Positions 54,545-63,911 of a stretch of DNA of 64,000 bases are shown here, one piece after another. The position numbers and the translations under genes are program-made. Every line of letters begins with the position of its first letter. The stretch's first letter is position 1. Where the stretch lies: positions 240,237 through 304,236 of the forward strand of contig NZ_CBYO010000016.1 in assembly GCF_000577245.1 (NCBI RefSeq), written 5' to 3'. The notes beneath the pieces were generated by a model. It did no database searches, had not been told where the DNA came from, and saw nothing but the letters and a program-made list of their open reading frames with translations. This DNA is from Paucisalibacillus algeriensis. GTDB taxonomy: Bacteria > Bacillota > Bacilli > Bacillales > Amphibacillaceae.

Positions 54545-55831
54545 ATGAAGAAATGGTTAGGATTATTGGTTGCATTAGTACTTTTTGTAGTACTTGCAGC
54601 TTGTGGACCAGATGAAGCGAAAGAGTCAGATAAGAAAGACTCAACTTCACCAAATAGTGGAGAATCTGCAGAAAGCAGTATGCCTGAAAAACCAGAAAGT
54701 CTAACTATTTGGGTTAATGCAGAGGAAAAACAAGAACAAGCGGTAAAACAAATTACTGATAAATATACCGAAGAAACTGGTATCGCAGTTGAACTTGTTC
54801 CAATTAACATGCTTGACCAAGTAGAAAAATTAGATGTTGAGGGACCTGCAGGAAATGGCCCAGACATTATTTTCCAACCGCATGATCGTATTGGTGACCT
54901 TGCAATGCGTGGTTTAGTTGATCCAGTTGATTTAAGTGATGTTGAGTCCGAGTACACTGATATCGCATTAGAAGCTGTTACGTATGATGGCGATTACTGG
55001 GGTGCTCCAGCAGTTATGGAAACTTATGCAATGTACTACAATAAATCTCTAGTTGATGCACCTGAAACAATGGAAGATATCATGTCGGTAGCTGCAGACT
55101 TTACAGATGCTAGTCAAGATAAGTATGGTTTCTTAATGGAAGCTGCTAACTTCTACTTTGTATATCCATTCTTCTCAGGGTATGGTGCTTACGTATTTGC
55201 TAACGATGGTGAAAACTATGATATTGCTGATGTAGGTTTAGCAAATGATGGTGCAAAAGAAGGTGGAGACTTAGTACAATCTTGGTTCAACAATGGATAT
55301 ATTCCACAAGATTTAACACCTGATATTATGAATGGTCTATTTAAAGAAGGAAAAGTAGCTACAGTACTTAATGGTCCTTGGATGGTTCGTGAATATCAAG
55401 AAGCACTAGGTGAAGACTTAGGTGTTGTACCTCTTCCACTTCTAGATAATGGTGAAAATCCAAAGTCATTTGTAGGTGTAAAATCTTACATGCTATCTTA
55501 CTACTCCGATAACAAAGAGTGGGCTACTGACTTAATGAAATATATTACAAATGAAGAAAACGCAATGGTTTACTATGAAGTTGCTGGGGAAATCCCTCCA
55601 CGTCATGACGCAATAGAAAACCCAATCATTGCTGACGATGAAATCTATTCTGCATTTGCTGAGCAAACAAACTATGGAGAGCCAATGCCTAACGTTCCAG
55701 CAATGCAACAAGTATGGGATCCAATCAATAATGCTTTAAACTTTATCTCTAAAGGTGAGCCTGTTGATGAAGTAATGGATGAAGCTGTAGAAATGATTTT
55801 AAGCAATATTGAAGCTTCAGGTGCTAACTAA
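54545..55831 (+). CDS. mdxE: maltodextrin ABC transporter substrate-binding lipoprotein
   Basis: A 428-residue extracellular receptor of the MalE/MdxE type. The signal ends in lipobox LAAC, then an acidic linker and the binding protein fold from about residue 50. Landmarks are GPAGNGPDIIFQPHDRIGDLA, the aromatic-rich ligand region, ATVLNGPW and GEIPPRHDA. Its place ahead of two permeases and between amylase and glucosidase genes supports maltodextrin as ligand. GGGGGG lies upstream. The ATPase (MsmX-like) is not encoded here; bacilli often share one. Confidence 0.92.
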   Translation: MKKWLGLLVALVLFVVLAACGPDEAKESDKKDSTSPNSGESAESSMPEKPESLTIWVNAEEKQEQAVKQITDKYTEETGIAVELVPINMLDQVEKLDVEGPAGNGPDIIFQPHDRIGDLAMRGLVDPVDLSDVESEYTDIALEAVTYDGDYWGAPAVMETYAMYYNKSLVDAPETMEDIMSVAADFTDASQDKYGFLMEAANFYFVYPFFSGYGAYVFANDGENYDIADVGLANDGAKEGGDLVQSWFNNGYIPQDLTPDIMNGLFKEGKVATVLNGPWMVREYQEALGEDLGVVPLPLLDNGENPKSFVGVKSYMLSYYSDNKEWATDLMKYITNEENAMVYYEVAGEIPPRHDAIENPIIADDEIYSAFAEQTNYGEPMPNVPAMQQVWDPINNALNFISKGEPVDEVMDEAVEMILSNIEASGAN

Positions 55832-55845
55832 TACTAAACCTTAAG

Positions 55846-55872
55846 GTATATGGGGGCTTCGTGCTCCCATAT
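55846..55872 (+). terminator. hairpin after mdxE
   Basis: GGTATATGGG-GC / GC-CCCATATCC forms a strong stem with a poor T run. It may stabilise the mdxE transcript or attenuate transcription into mdxF. Confidence 0.55.
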
Positions 55873-55941
55873 CCTATTTCACTACCTTTTCAGAAAAAAC
55901 TAGTTTATTAAATTTATTGAACCAACAAGAAGTTCATCAGG

Positions 55942-55995
55942 TACGTAATGAAATTTTAGCCGGAATTAGAATCGATAACGTTAAAATTTCACGTA
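55942..55995 (+). other. second inverted repeat in the mdxE-mdxF gap
   Basis: TACGT-aat-GAAATTTTA (55942-55958) pairs with TAAAATTTC-ACGTA (55982-55995) around a 23-base loop. No coding frame or promoter was seen in the 230-bp gap. Confidence 0.45.
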
Positions 55996-56067
55996 TGGAA
56001 GTATAAAGAAAACTAATCGTTTCGCCAAAGAGAGGTGAATATCAAGTTTTCTAAGGAGGAAACAAAC

Positions 56068-57366
56068 ATGGCACAGAATCAAGAAAAGAGGAAAACAGGA
56101 CTAAGCCAACCTCGAAATATCGCTACACTGTTATCTGTCATTGTTCCAGGTTCAGGACAGCTATACAATCGTAGAATACTAAAAGGATTGATCTTTCTAC
56201 TCGTAACGATATCCTTTTTAGTCGCTACATGGGACTACTTAGATATCGGTATTTGGGGATTGTTTACATTAGGAACAATTCCACGTGAGCACCATTCGAT
56301 ACAACTGTTATTACAGGGACTTATCTCGTTAATTGTGTTGTTCTTCGGGATTATTATTTATATCTATAATATTCGTGATGCAAGGAAGGATGCAATAGCA
56401 AGAGAAGAAGGTAGAAAGAAACCAACTCTACTAAAAGGAATGCTAGATTTCTATGATGGTGGATTTCCGTATTTTATGATCATTCCTGGTTTAATAATGC
56501 TAGTATTCATCGTAGTATTACCATTACTGTTTATGCTTGCGTTAGCGTTTACCGATTATAATCAATACAATGCACCGCCTCGTAATCTATTGTCTTGGGT
56601 AGGCTTTAATAACTTTGTAGACTTAGTGAATATTGGTGTTTGGAAAGATACCTTCTTTAATGTATTTACTTGGACGATTGTATGGACAGTTGTGGCTACC
56701 TCATTACAAATTGTCCTCGGATTTTTCTTAGCTATGTTAGTGAATGACAAGCGAATTAAGTTTAAACGAACTATCCGTACAGTTCTTATTTTACCATGGG
56801 CTGTACCGGCGTTTGTTTCCATCTTAATATTCTCTGCATTATTTAACCCTACCTTTGGGGCGATTAACCGTGATATCTTAAGTCAGTTTGAAATAATGAT
56901 TCCGTGGTTATCCGATCCATTCTGGGCTAAAATTGCACTCATTATGATTCAAACTTGGTTAGGTTTCCCATTTGTGTTTGCCTTGTTTACTGGAGTACTC
57001 CAAAGTGTTCCGGCAGATATGTATGAAGCTGCTGATGTAGATGGTGGTTCAAGGTGGCAAAAATTACGCCATATTACATTACCACACGTGCTTTATGCAA
57101 CAGCACCTCTATTAATCATGCAATATGCTGGTAACTTTAATAACTTTAATATTATTTATTTATTTAATGAAGGTAACCCTGCTGTCCGCGGACAAAATGC
57201 CGGGGGCACTGACATATTAATCTCGTGGGTGTACAAGTTAACATTTGAAACGAATAACTACAATATGGCAGCTGCGATTACCATTATTATGGGGCTTCTT
57301 GTTATGGGATTTGCTTTCTTCCAATTCAGAAAAACTGCTGCATTTAAAGAGGAGGGACGTTACTAA
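56068..57366 (+). CDS. mdxF: maltodextrin ABC transporter permease, MalF-type
   Basis: A 432-residue permease. After a cytoplasmic start come two N-terminal helices (residues 33-50 and 75-100), a charged linker, and the six-helix ABC permease core from about 125. The EAA loop that docks to the ATPase reads EAADVDGGSRWQKLRHITLP. The extra N-terminal helices are typical of MalF/MdxF subunits. AAGGAGG eight bases before 56068 sets the start; an in-frame ATG at 56035 has no ribosome site. Confidence 0.93.
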   Translation: MAQNQEKRKTGLSQPRNIATLLSVIVPGSGQLYNRRILKGLIFLLVTISFLVATWDYLDIGIWGLFTLGTIPREHHSIQLLLQGLISLIVLFFGIIIYIYNIRDARKDAIAREEGRKKPTLLKGMLDFYDGGFPYFMIIPGLIMLVFIVVLPLLFMLALAFTDYNQYNAPPRNLLSWVGFNNFVDLVNIGVWKDTFFNVFTWTIVWTVVATSLQIVLGFFLAMLVNDKRIKFKRTIRTVLILPWAVPAFVSILIFSALFNPTFGAINRDILSQFEIMIPWLSDPFWAKIALIMIQTWLGFPFVFALFTGVLQSVPADMYEAADVDGGSRWQKLRHITLPHVLYATAPLLIMQYAGNFNNFNIIYLFNEGNPAVRGQNAGGTDILISWVYKLTFETNNYNMAAAITIIMGLLVMGFAFFQFRKTAAFKEEGRY

Positions 57367-58214
57367 TGGCTATGGGACGTAAAACGAAATCAAAAATTGA
57401 AGTAGCGTTCATCTATATCTTTTTCCTAATTATGTTTGTCATCATTGGTTATCCGCTATTCTGGGCAATTATGATGAGTATTAACCCAGGAACGAATATG
57501 TTAGTAACCGATTTATTTCCGGATAATCCAACATTAGAGCACTATAAGTGGTTATTCACCGATCCAAATAGTAATTATTTATTGTGGTATAAAAATAGTT
57601 TATTTGTAGCTATTTTAAATGCTGTTGGTTCTGTTGTAATCACATCATTAATTGCTTATGCATTCTCTCGTTATAAGTTTATTGGTCGTAAGTATGGGTT
57701 GTATATGTTCTTACTACTTCAAATGTTTCCAGCACTAATGGGGATGGTAGCTCTATATATCCTACTAAATACAATTGGTTTAACAGATTCATTATGGGGA
57801 TTATTACTAATCTACCTAGGTGGACAAATTCCATTTAATGCTTGGTTAGTAAAAGGGTACTTTGACACGATCCCTAAAGAATTAGATGAAGCAGCAAAAA
57901 TCGATGGTGCTGGACACTTGCGAATTTTCTGGACAATCATGCTTCCTTTAGCGAAGCCAATCTTGGCAGTAGTAGCATTATTTAACTTCATGGCACCATT
58001 CATGGACTTCCTACTACCAAGAATTGTTTTAACTAGTCCAGAAAATTACACACTAGCACTAGGTCTGTACAACTTTATTAATGATCAGTTCTCGACTAAC
58101 TTTACACGATTTGCAGCTGGTGCAATCCTCATTGCAATACCAATTGCACTTGTATTCTTAGTACTACAACGTTACCTAATATCTGGATTAACATCTGGAG
58201 CGACAAAGGGATAA
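57366..58214 (+). CDS. mdxG: maltodextrin ABC transporter permease, MalG-type
   Basis: A 282-residue six-helix permease. The EAA loop is ELDEAAKIDGAGHLRIFWTIMLPLAKP, and the C-terminal LQRYLISGLTSGATKG is typical of MalG, whose tail enters the ATPase dimer. Its ATG overlaps the mdxF stop by one base, with GAGGAGGG upstream. With MdxF it forms the channel. It is the last gene before a GC-rich intergenic element. Confidence 0.94.
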   Translation: MAMGRKTKSKIEVAFIYIFFLIMFVIIGYPLFWAIMMSINPGTNMLVTDLFPDNPTLEHYKWLFTDPNSNYLLWYKNSLFVAILNAVGSVVITSLIAYAFSRYKFIGRKYGLYMFLLLQMFPALMGMVALYILLNTIGLTDSLWGLLLIYLGGQIPFNAWLVKGYFDTIPKELDEAAKIDGAGHLRIFWTIMLPLAKPILAVVALFNFMAPFMDFLLPRIVLTSPENYTLALGLYNFINDQFSTNFTRFAAGAILIAIPIALVFLVLQRYLISGLTSGATKG

Positions 58215-58287
58215 TTGGATTAAATGACGAGTCTGGGACAACTGTGTTTCTAATAAAGGTAAATTCGAACATTTAATTAGTGCATCA

Positions 58288-58527
58288 AACCCGCCCTGGA
58301 AATATACTGCGCTATTACTTTCGAGCACAGGGAGACATCTGCTCGACGTAACCGTCGCAGTGTCTATCTTGCTGCGGGCGGCTGGTAAGCCTCGAGAGAA
58401 CAGGATGTTGGTCACAAAGGCGTTTGTCACAGGATGTGGCGTTCTTAGCCTTTGAACCCCTATAAGCTCTTCCGGGGTCTCACCGATACCTATCCTCCCG
58501 CAGGAGTCTCCGTATATTTCCGGGGGT
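58288..58527. repeat. GC-rich interspersed repeat with long-range inverted ends
   Basis: This 240-bp block is clearly richer in G+C than the genes around it. GGAAATATAC (58298-58307) pairs with GTATATTTCC (58512-58521), flanked by CCCT and GGGG. On the minus strand it contains GGAGACTCCTGCGGGAG and CGGTGAGACCCCGG, then GCTTACCAGCCGCCCGCAG. These pieces are, from memory, those of a repeat common between genes in Bacillaceae. The 406-bp gap 58215-58620 holds no gene. Confidence 0.7.
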
Positions 58528-58620
58528 AATTTGAGCATTGTTCTTGTAAATCCTTTTTTAGTTCTGTTCCAGTCTTATTTCTAAAAACAACCAGAATAAT
58601 GATAAGCAAGGAGAATTCTT

Positions 58621-60273
58621 ATGAACAAAGTATGGTGGAAGGAAGCAGTTGCCTATCAAGTTTATCCACGTAGTTTTATGGATTCAAATGGAGATGGGAT
58701 TGGAGATATAAAAGGTGTGGTCTCTAAATTAGACTACCTAAAAGACCTTGGAATAGATGTTATTTGGATTAGCCCAATCTATAGATCTCCTAACGATGAT
58801 AATGGTTACGATATTAGTGATTATCAAGATATTATGGATGAGTTTGGTACGATGGAAGACTTCGATTTACTTCTTTCTGAGGTACATCGTAGAGATATGA
58901 AATTAATTATGGATTTAGTTATTAACCATACATCAGACGAACACCCATGGTTCATTGAATCACGTAGTTCCAAAGATAATCCATACAGAGATTACTATAT
59001 TTGGCACCCAGGCAAAGATGGAAAAGAACCGAATAATTGGGAATCGATATTTGGTGGTTCTGCATGGAAATATGATGAGAAAACAAAAGAATATTTTATG
59101 CATGTTTTCTCTAGTAAGCAACCAGATTTAAACTGGGAGAATCCAACTGTCCGTAATGAATTATACAAAATGGTCAACTGGTGGCTTGATAAAGGAATAG
59201 ATGGTTTCCGAGTGGATGCAATCTCTCATATTAAAAAAGTTGCCGGTTATCCGGATATGCCTAATCCGAATAACTTGAAATATGTCCCCTCCTATGACGG
59301 ACATATGAATCGTGATGGAATCCAGGTTTTCCTAGAGGAGTTGAAGCAAAATACCTTCGCAAAATATGACATCATGACAGTTGGGGAAGCAAATGGTGTA
59401 AGCCTTGAACAAGCTGATGAATGGGTCGGAGAAAAGAATGGCAAGTTCGATATGATTTTCCAATTTGAGCATTTAGGTCTTTGGAGAAAAGAAACCGAAA
59501 ATGGTATCGATTTACCAGCGTTGAAGAAGACGTTGACCAAATGGCAAAAAGGGTTAGATGGAACTGGATGGAATGCCTTATTCTTAGAAAACCATGATCA
59601 AGCCCGTTCCGTATCAACTTGGGGAAATGATGGGGAATATCGTGTTGAGTCTGCTAAAGCGTTAGCAACAATGTACTTCTTAATGCATGGAACTCCTTTT
59701 ATTTATCAAGGCCAAGAAATTGGAATGACTAATGTACAATTCCCATCTATTGATGATTATGATGACGTTGGAATGAGAAATTATTATAATAATGAACTGG
59801 AAAAAGGAACACCTGTTGAAGAAATTATGGAAGTAATTTGGAAAACAGGTCGCGACAATTCAAGAACACCAATGCAATGGACAACTGAAATAAACGCTGG
59901 TTTTAGTACGGGTAATCCATGGATGAAAGTAAATCCAAATTACACGGAAATTAATGTGGAAGCGGAAATGAAAAATCCAAATTCAATATATCATTATTAT
60001 AAAAAGCTCATTCAATTGCGAAAAGAGTATGAAGTTCTTGTCTATGGTAGCTATGATATTACGATGGAAGACCATGATCAAATTTATGCTTATACGAGAA
60101 AGCTAGGGGATGAGATAACCGTAATTGTGACCAATTTGTATGGAAAAGAAACATCTTTTGCTTTACCAAAAGAATTAGATGTCATGAACAAGGAATTATT
60201 GCTTAGCAACTACGAAAGTAATAATGAAAATGTACTTAAACCTTATGAGGCTCGAGTTTACAAATTAGTTTAA
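58621..60273 (+). CDS. malL: oligo-1,6-glucosidase / alpha-glucosidase (GH13)
   Basis: A 550-residue cytoplasmic enzyme of the MalL/isomaltase type. WWKEAVAYQVYPRSFMDSNGDGIGDIKG is the family start, the nucleophile Asp lies in DGFRVDAISHI, the acid/base Glu in TVGEANGV, and the third acid in LENHDQARSVS. The DAISHI string (hydrophobic residue after the nucleophile) is usual in alpha-1,6-acting or broad glucosidases. It releases glucose from the short dextrins produced by neopullulanase. AAGGAG lies upstream. Confidence 0.92.
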   Translation: MNKVWWKEAVAYQVYPRSFMDSNGDGIGDIKGVVSKLDYLKDLGIDVIWISPIYRSPNDDNGYDISDYQDIMDEFGTMEDFDLLLSEVHRRDMKLIMDLVINHTSDEHPWFIESRSSKDNPYRDYYIWHPGKDGKEPNNWESIFGGSAWKYDEKTKEYFMHVFSSKQPDLNWENPTVRNELYKMVNWWLDKGIDGFRVDAISHIKKVAGYPDMPNPNNLKYVPSYDGHMNRDGIQVFLEELKQNTFAKYDIMTVGEANGVSLEQADEWVGEKNGKFDMIFQFEHLGLWRKETENGIDLPALKKTLTKWQKGLDGTGWNALFLENHDQARSVSTWGNDGEYRVESAKALATMYFLMHGTPFIYQGQEIGMTNVQFPSIDDYDDVGMRNYYNNELEKGTPVEEIMEVIWKTGRDNSRTPMQWTTEINAGFSTGNPWMKVNPNYTEINVEAEMKNPNSIYHYYKKLIQLRKEYEVLVYGSYDITMEDHDQIYAYTRKLGDEITVIVTNLYGKETSFALPKELDVMNKELLLSNYESNNENVLKPYEARVYKLV

Positions 60274-60349
60274 TTGATATTATTTTATAAAACTAGGTAC
60301 CTATTTGTTATAGACTAAGGCACAAAAGCTAATTTATAGGAGGTATAAC

Positions 60350-62683
60350 ATGCTTGGAGATACGAGCTTTGCCATACACCCAGGTAAAGAGAAAAAAGAT
60401 GATGTAGTAATTTACCAGGACATAGGCGACCTAGTCCATGTTGGAAAAGCTGGTACAACCTATTTATTTCAGTGTGTAAAGGGTAAGGTAGCTATCCAAT
60501 TTTATACAGATTCAATTGTCCGAGTAACGATGAACCAAAGACAGAATCCAGAACTAAAGCACTCCAAAGCTGTTATCGTGGTCCCGGAATTAGTGGCTGT
60601 TGAGGAAGAAGATACAGAAAGAACACTGAATTTAAAGTCTTCGAAACTCGTTCTACATGTCCAGAAAAAACCATTTAGAATAAACGTATTAGATCAGAAT
60701 GGTAGAGTAATTGTTTCAGAGGATAAACATGGAATGGCTTTCCGAGAAAATGGGGAAGTTATTGCATTTAAACAAATGGAAGAAAATGACCATTACTATG
60801 GATTTGGCGAAAAGTCTGGTCATTTAGATAAACGTGGTGAAAGACTAGAAATGTGGAATACGGATGTCTATGCTCCACATAATCCTGAAACAAATGCACT
60901 ATATGAATCTATTCCATATTTCATGACATTACGAGATGGTAAGGCACATGGGATATTCTTTGATAATACATTTCGAACTTTCTTTGACATGAAAACATCA
61001 GAAGAATATTACTCTTTCTCCGCGGAAGGTGGACAGCTAGATTATTATGTGATGGCTGGGCCACATCCCAAAATGGTGTTGGAGCAATACACGTACTTAA
61101 CGGGAAGAATGCCTTTACCACCAAAATGGTCCCTTGGCTATCACCAATCCCGTTATAGCTATGAAACAGAGGCGGAAGTTAGAGAATTAGCGAAGAACTT
61201 CATCGACAAGGATATTCCAGTTGATGTCATCCATTTAGATATTCATTATATGAATGGCTATCGCGTCTTTACATTTGATAAGGAACGCTTTCCTAATCCA
61301 GAAAAACTAATTTCTGATTTGAAGGAAATGGGAATTCGTGTTGTACCAATAGTTGATCCTGGAGTGAAAAAGGATTCGGAATATCCAATTTATCAAGAGG
61401 GTGTATTAAAAGATAATTTCTGTAAATACATCGAGGGTGACGTTTACTATGGTGAGGTTTGGCCTGGTATTAGTGCATTCCCAGATTTTACAGAGGAGCG
61501 TGTTCGTAAATGGTGGGGTGAAAAGCATGCATTCTATACTTCGATGGGGATAGAGGGTATTTGGAATGATATGAATGAGCCTGCTGTATTTAATGAAACA
61601 AAGACAATGGATGTTGAAGTGATGCACCGCAATGACGGTAATCCAACAACACACCGTGAATTACACAATGTGTATGGATTATTAATGGGGAAATCGACAT
61701 ATGAAGGTATGAAAGATAATCTGAATGGTAAACGCCCATTCCTTTTAACACGTGCGGGCTATGCTGGTGTTCAACGATATGGTTCGGTTTGGACAGGAGA
61801 TAATCGTAGTTTCTGGGAACATCTCCAAATGTCTCTTCCGATGGTTATCAACCTTGGATTATCTGGTGTTGCGTTCACAGGGCCTGATGTTGGTGGATTT
61901 GCCCATGATACGAATGCTGAATTATTGACACGTTGGACCCAAGTTGGAGCATTTACACCATTTTTCCGTAACCATTCTGCAATTGGATTCCGTTATCAAG
62001 AGCCGTGGCAGTTTGGGGAAAAGTATGAAGAGATTATGAAGAAATATATCCAAATGCGCTATGTGTGGATGCCTCAACTTTATAGTTTGTTTTACCATGC
62101 GAGTAAATACGGGTTACCAGTAATGCGCCCATTATTTATGGAGTACCCTAATGATGATAAAACCTATAACTTAAACGATCAATTTATGATAGGTGATAAT
62201 GTAATCATAGCGCCAATCTTAGCTCCATCTGTGACAGATCGCGTGGTATACTTACCTAAAGGTGAATGGGTATCGTATGCAACTGGGGAAAGCTTTGAAG
62301 GTGAAAAAGTTCACCTTGTTCATGCAGAACTAGAAGATTTGCCGATTTTTGTTCGTAAAGGTACTGCTATTATGCAGGGAGAATGGAATAAGAATCAAGA
62401 TAAAGGAATAAAATCATTAATCATGAAGATCTATGCTTCTAATACAGATGAGAATTACCGTTTTACTTTCTATGATGATGATGGAGAAACATTTTCCTAT
62501 GAGAATGGAGAATATTTGAAGGTTGATATAGAAGTAAAAAATTCTGGAGATAAAATTAATGTAGTCGTATTAGATATGGAGGGGAACTACCTGCCTTCGT
62601 ATCAGGAAATTCATGTTGAGTTAATTGGAACAAACAATCAGGTTTCAATAAATGGAAAAGAAAGCACCGTAATAAAGTTATAA
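60350..62683 (+). CDS. alpha-glucosidase, glycoside hydrolase family 31
   Basis: A 777-residue cytoplasmic GH31 enzyme. The N-terminal beta-sandwich (about 1-250) precedes a barrel with nucleophile Asp in GIWNDMNEPAVF and acid/base Asp in WTGDNRSFWEHL; YHQSRYSYETEAEV and HLDIHYMNGYRVFTFD form the start of the barrel. The C-terminal beta domains follow from about 610. It hydrolyses terminal alpha-glucosidic bonds in maltodextrins. TATAGGAGG lies upstream. It is followed after 25 bases by the malR-type gene. Confidence 0.93.
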   Translation: MLGDTSFAIHPGKEKKDDVVIYQDIGDLVHVGKAGTTYLFQCVKGKVAIQFYTDSIVRVTMNQRQNPELKHSKAVIVVPELVAVEEEDTERTLNLKSSKLVLHVQKKPFRINVLDQNGRVIVSEDKHGMAFRENGEVIAFKQMEENDHYYGFGEKSGHLDKRGERLEMWNTDVYAPHNPETNALYESIPYFMTLRDGKAHGIFFDNTFRTFFDMKTSEEYYSFSAEGGQLDYYVMAGPHPKMVLEQYTYLTGRMPLPPKWSLGYHQSRYSYETEAEVRELAKNFIDKDIPVDVIHLDIHYMNGYRVFTFDKERFPNPEKLISDLKEMGIRVVPIVDPGVKKDSEYPIYQEGVLKDNFCKYIEGDVYYGEVWPGISAFPDFTEERVRKWWGEKHAFYTSMGIEGIWNDMNEPAVFNETKTMDVEVMHRNDGNPTTHRELHNVYGLLMGKSTYEGMKDNLNGKRPFLLTRAGYAGVQRYGSVWTGDNRSFWEHLQMSLPMVINLGLSGVAFTGPDVGGFAHDTNAELLTRWTQVGAFTPFFRNHSAIGFRYQEPWQFGEKYEEIMKKYIQMRYVWMPQLYSLFYHASKYGLPVMRPLFMEYPNDDKTYNLNDQFMIGDNVIIAPILAPSVTDRVVYLPKGEWVSYATGESFEGEKVHLVHAELEDLPIFVRKGTAIMQGEWNKNQDKGIKSLIMKIYASNTDENYRFTFYDDDGETFSYENGEYLKVDIEVKNSGDKINVVVLDMEGNYLPSYQEIHVELIGTNNQVSINGKESTVIKL

Positions 62684-62708
62684 AATTGTGAGGGTAGAGG
62701 GTGAGGAA

Positions 62709-63728
62709 ATGGTAACAATCAAAGACGTGGCAAAAGTAAGTGGGGTTTCACCCTCTACTGTTTCTCGTGTCATCGCCAATAATCCGAGAATTAGTGAAGA
62801 AACGAAGAGGAAAGTTCGTAAAGCGATGAAGGAATTAGGCTATCATCCGAATATTAGTGCTCGTAATCTAGTAGCAAAATCAACCAAAGCAATTGGTGTA
62901 ATCCTACCATCTTCCGCTAACAAAGCATTACAGAATCCATTCTTTCCAGAAATTTTACGCGGGATTATGTCTGTTATTCATGAAGTTGAGTACTCTATGT
63001 CCCTTTCAACTGGTGAAACAGAGGAAGAGATTTTTCATGAAGTACAGCGGATGGTTCATGGTAGTTATGTAGATGGGGTTATTTTGCTATATTCACGAAT
63101 TAATGACAAAGTCACTAATTTCTTGCGAGAACAGGACTTCCCTTTTGTGATTGTTGGTAAACCATATGACTTTGAAACAGAAATTACGCATGTTGACAAT
63201 GATAATTTCAGAGCTGGAAAAGAGATTACTGAACATTTGATCAGCTTGGGACATAAACAAATTGGCTTTATTGGTGGTTCAAGGGATTTGTTCGTGACTC
63301 GTGATCGAGTAAATGGATACTTAGCAGCACTACAAGAAGCAGGTATTGAAGATTGTGAATCATTCATGATCCATACGGAATTTTTAAAATCTGGTGGTCG
63401 TGAAGCGGTAGAACATTTGATGTCACTGGATACACCTCCAACCGGATTAGTTGTCAGTGATGACCTTATCAGCTTAGGGATGCTTAGCATGCTAGAAGAG
63501 TACGGTGTTCGGGTTCCGCAAGATATTTCAATGGTTAGTTTTAACAATGTCTATCTTTCTGAGATCACTCGACCGGCATTAACGACGGTTGATATTCAAA
63601 TTTATGATTTAGGAGCACAATCAGCGAAGGTATTGATTGAAAAAACCAAAAACAAAAATGAGCCAGCAAAACGGATTATCATACCTCATAAAATTGTTTA
63701 CCGAGATTCAGTTAGTGAAAATTCGTAG
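62709..63728 (+). CDS. malR: LacI family repressor, MalR-like
   Basis: A 339-residue regulator with an N-terminal LacI helix-turn-helix (TIKDVAKVSGVSPSTVSRVIANNPRIS), hinge NISARNLVAKST and a sugar-binding domain. Its SSANKALQNPFFPEILRG and MSLSTGETEEE segments are typical of MalR in Firmicutes. It probably binds the CAAACG/CAAGCG operators ahead of mdxE and the neopullulanase gene, with maltose or a maltodextrin as inducer. The ATG at 62709 lies right after GGGTGAGG; the in-frame GTG at 62688 is less likely. Confidence 0.9.
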   Translation: MVTIKDVAKVSGVSPSTVSRVIANNPRISEETKRKVRKAMKELGYHPNISARNLVAKSTKAIGVILPSSANKALQNPFFPEILRGIMSVIHEVEYSMSLSTGETEEEIFHEVQRMVHGSYVDGVILLYSRINDKVTNFLREQDFPFVIVGKPYDFETEITHVDNDNFRAGKEITEHLISLGHKQIGFIGGSRDLFVTRDRVNGYLAALQEAGIEDCESFMIHTEFLKSGGREAVEHLMSLDTPPTGLVVSDDLISLGMLSMLEEYGVRVPQDISMVSFNNVYLSEITRPALTTVDIQIYDLGAQSAKVLIEKTKNKNEPAKRIIIPHKIVYRDSVSENS

Positions 63729-63791
63729 AATTAGAAGACAATTTAATTGGTTGTTCAGAAAACGTAGAGAAAAAGCAAAATATCAGGTTAA

Positions 63792-63819
63792 AGTTCATAT
63801 CAAAATAACCGATATGAAC
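63792..63819 (+). other. inverted repeat downstream of malR
   Basis: GTTCATATC / GATATGAAC are perfect 9-bp arms with a 9-base loop. They precede the terminator and could form an extra stem in the 3' end of the mRNA. Confidence 0.45.
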
Positions 63820-63836
63820 ACCCTAAAAATCAGACA

Positions 63837-63867
63837 AAACGTTTGGCAAAAATCCAAACGTTTTTTA
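63837..63867 (+). terminator. terminator of the maltodextrin region
   Basis: AAAACGTTTGG / CCAAACGTTTTTT forms a perfect stem with a T run. Confidence 0.9.
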
Positions 63868-63911
63868 GTTCTTTCTATTTTTCTTGAATCAACGAACGCA
63901 CCCGTTTGAAG

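Noticed and set aside
63637..63909. 90-codon frame running over the end of malR
   Set aside because: It reads an alternative frame of malR and then through the terminator; very basic composition and no ribosome site.
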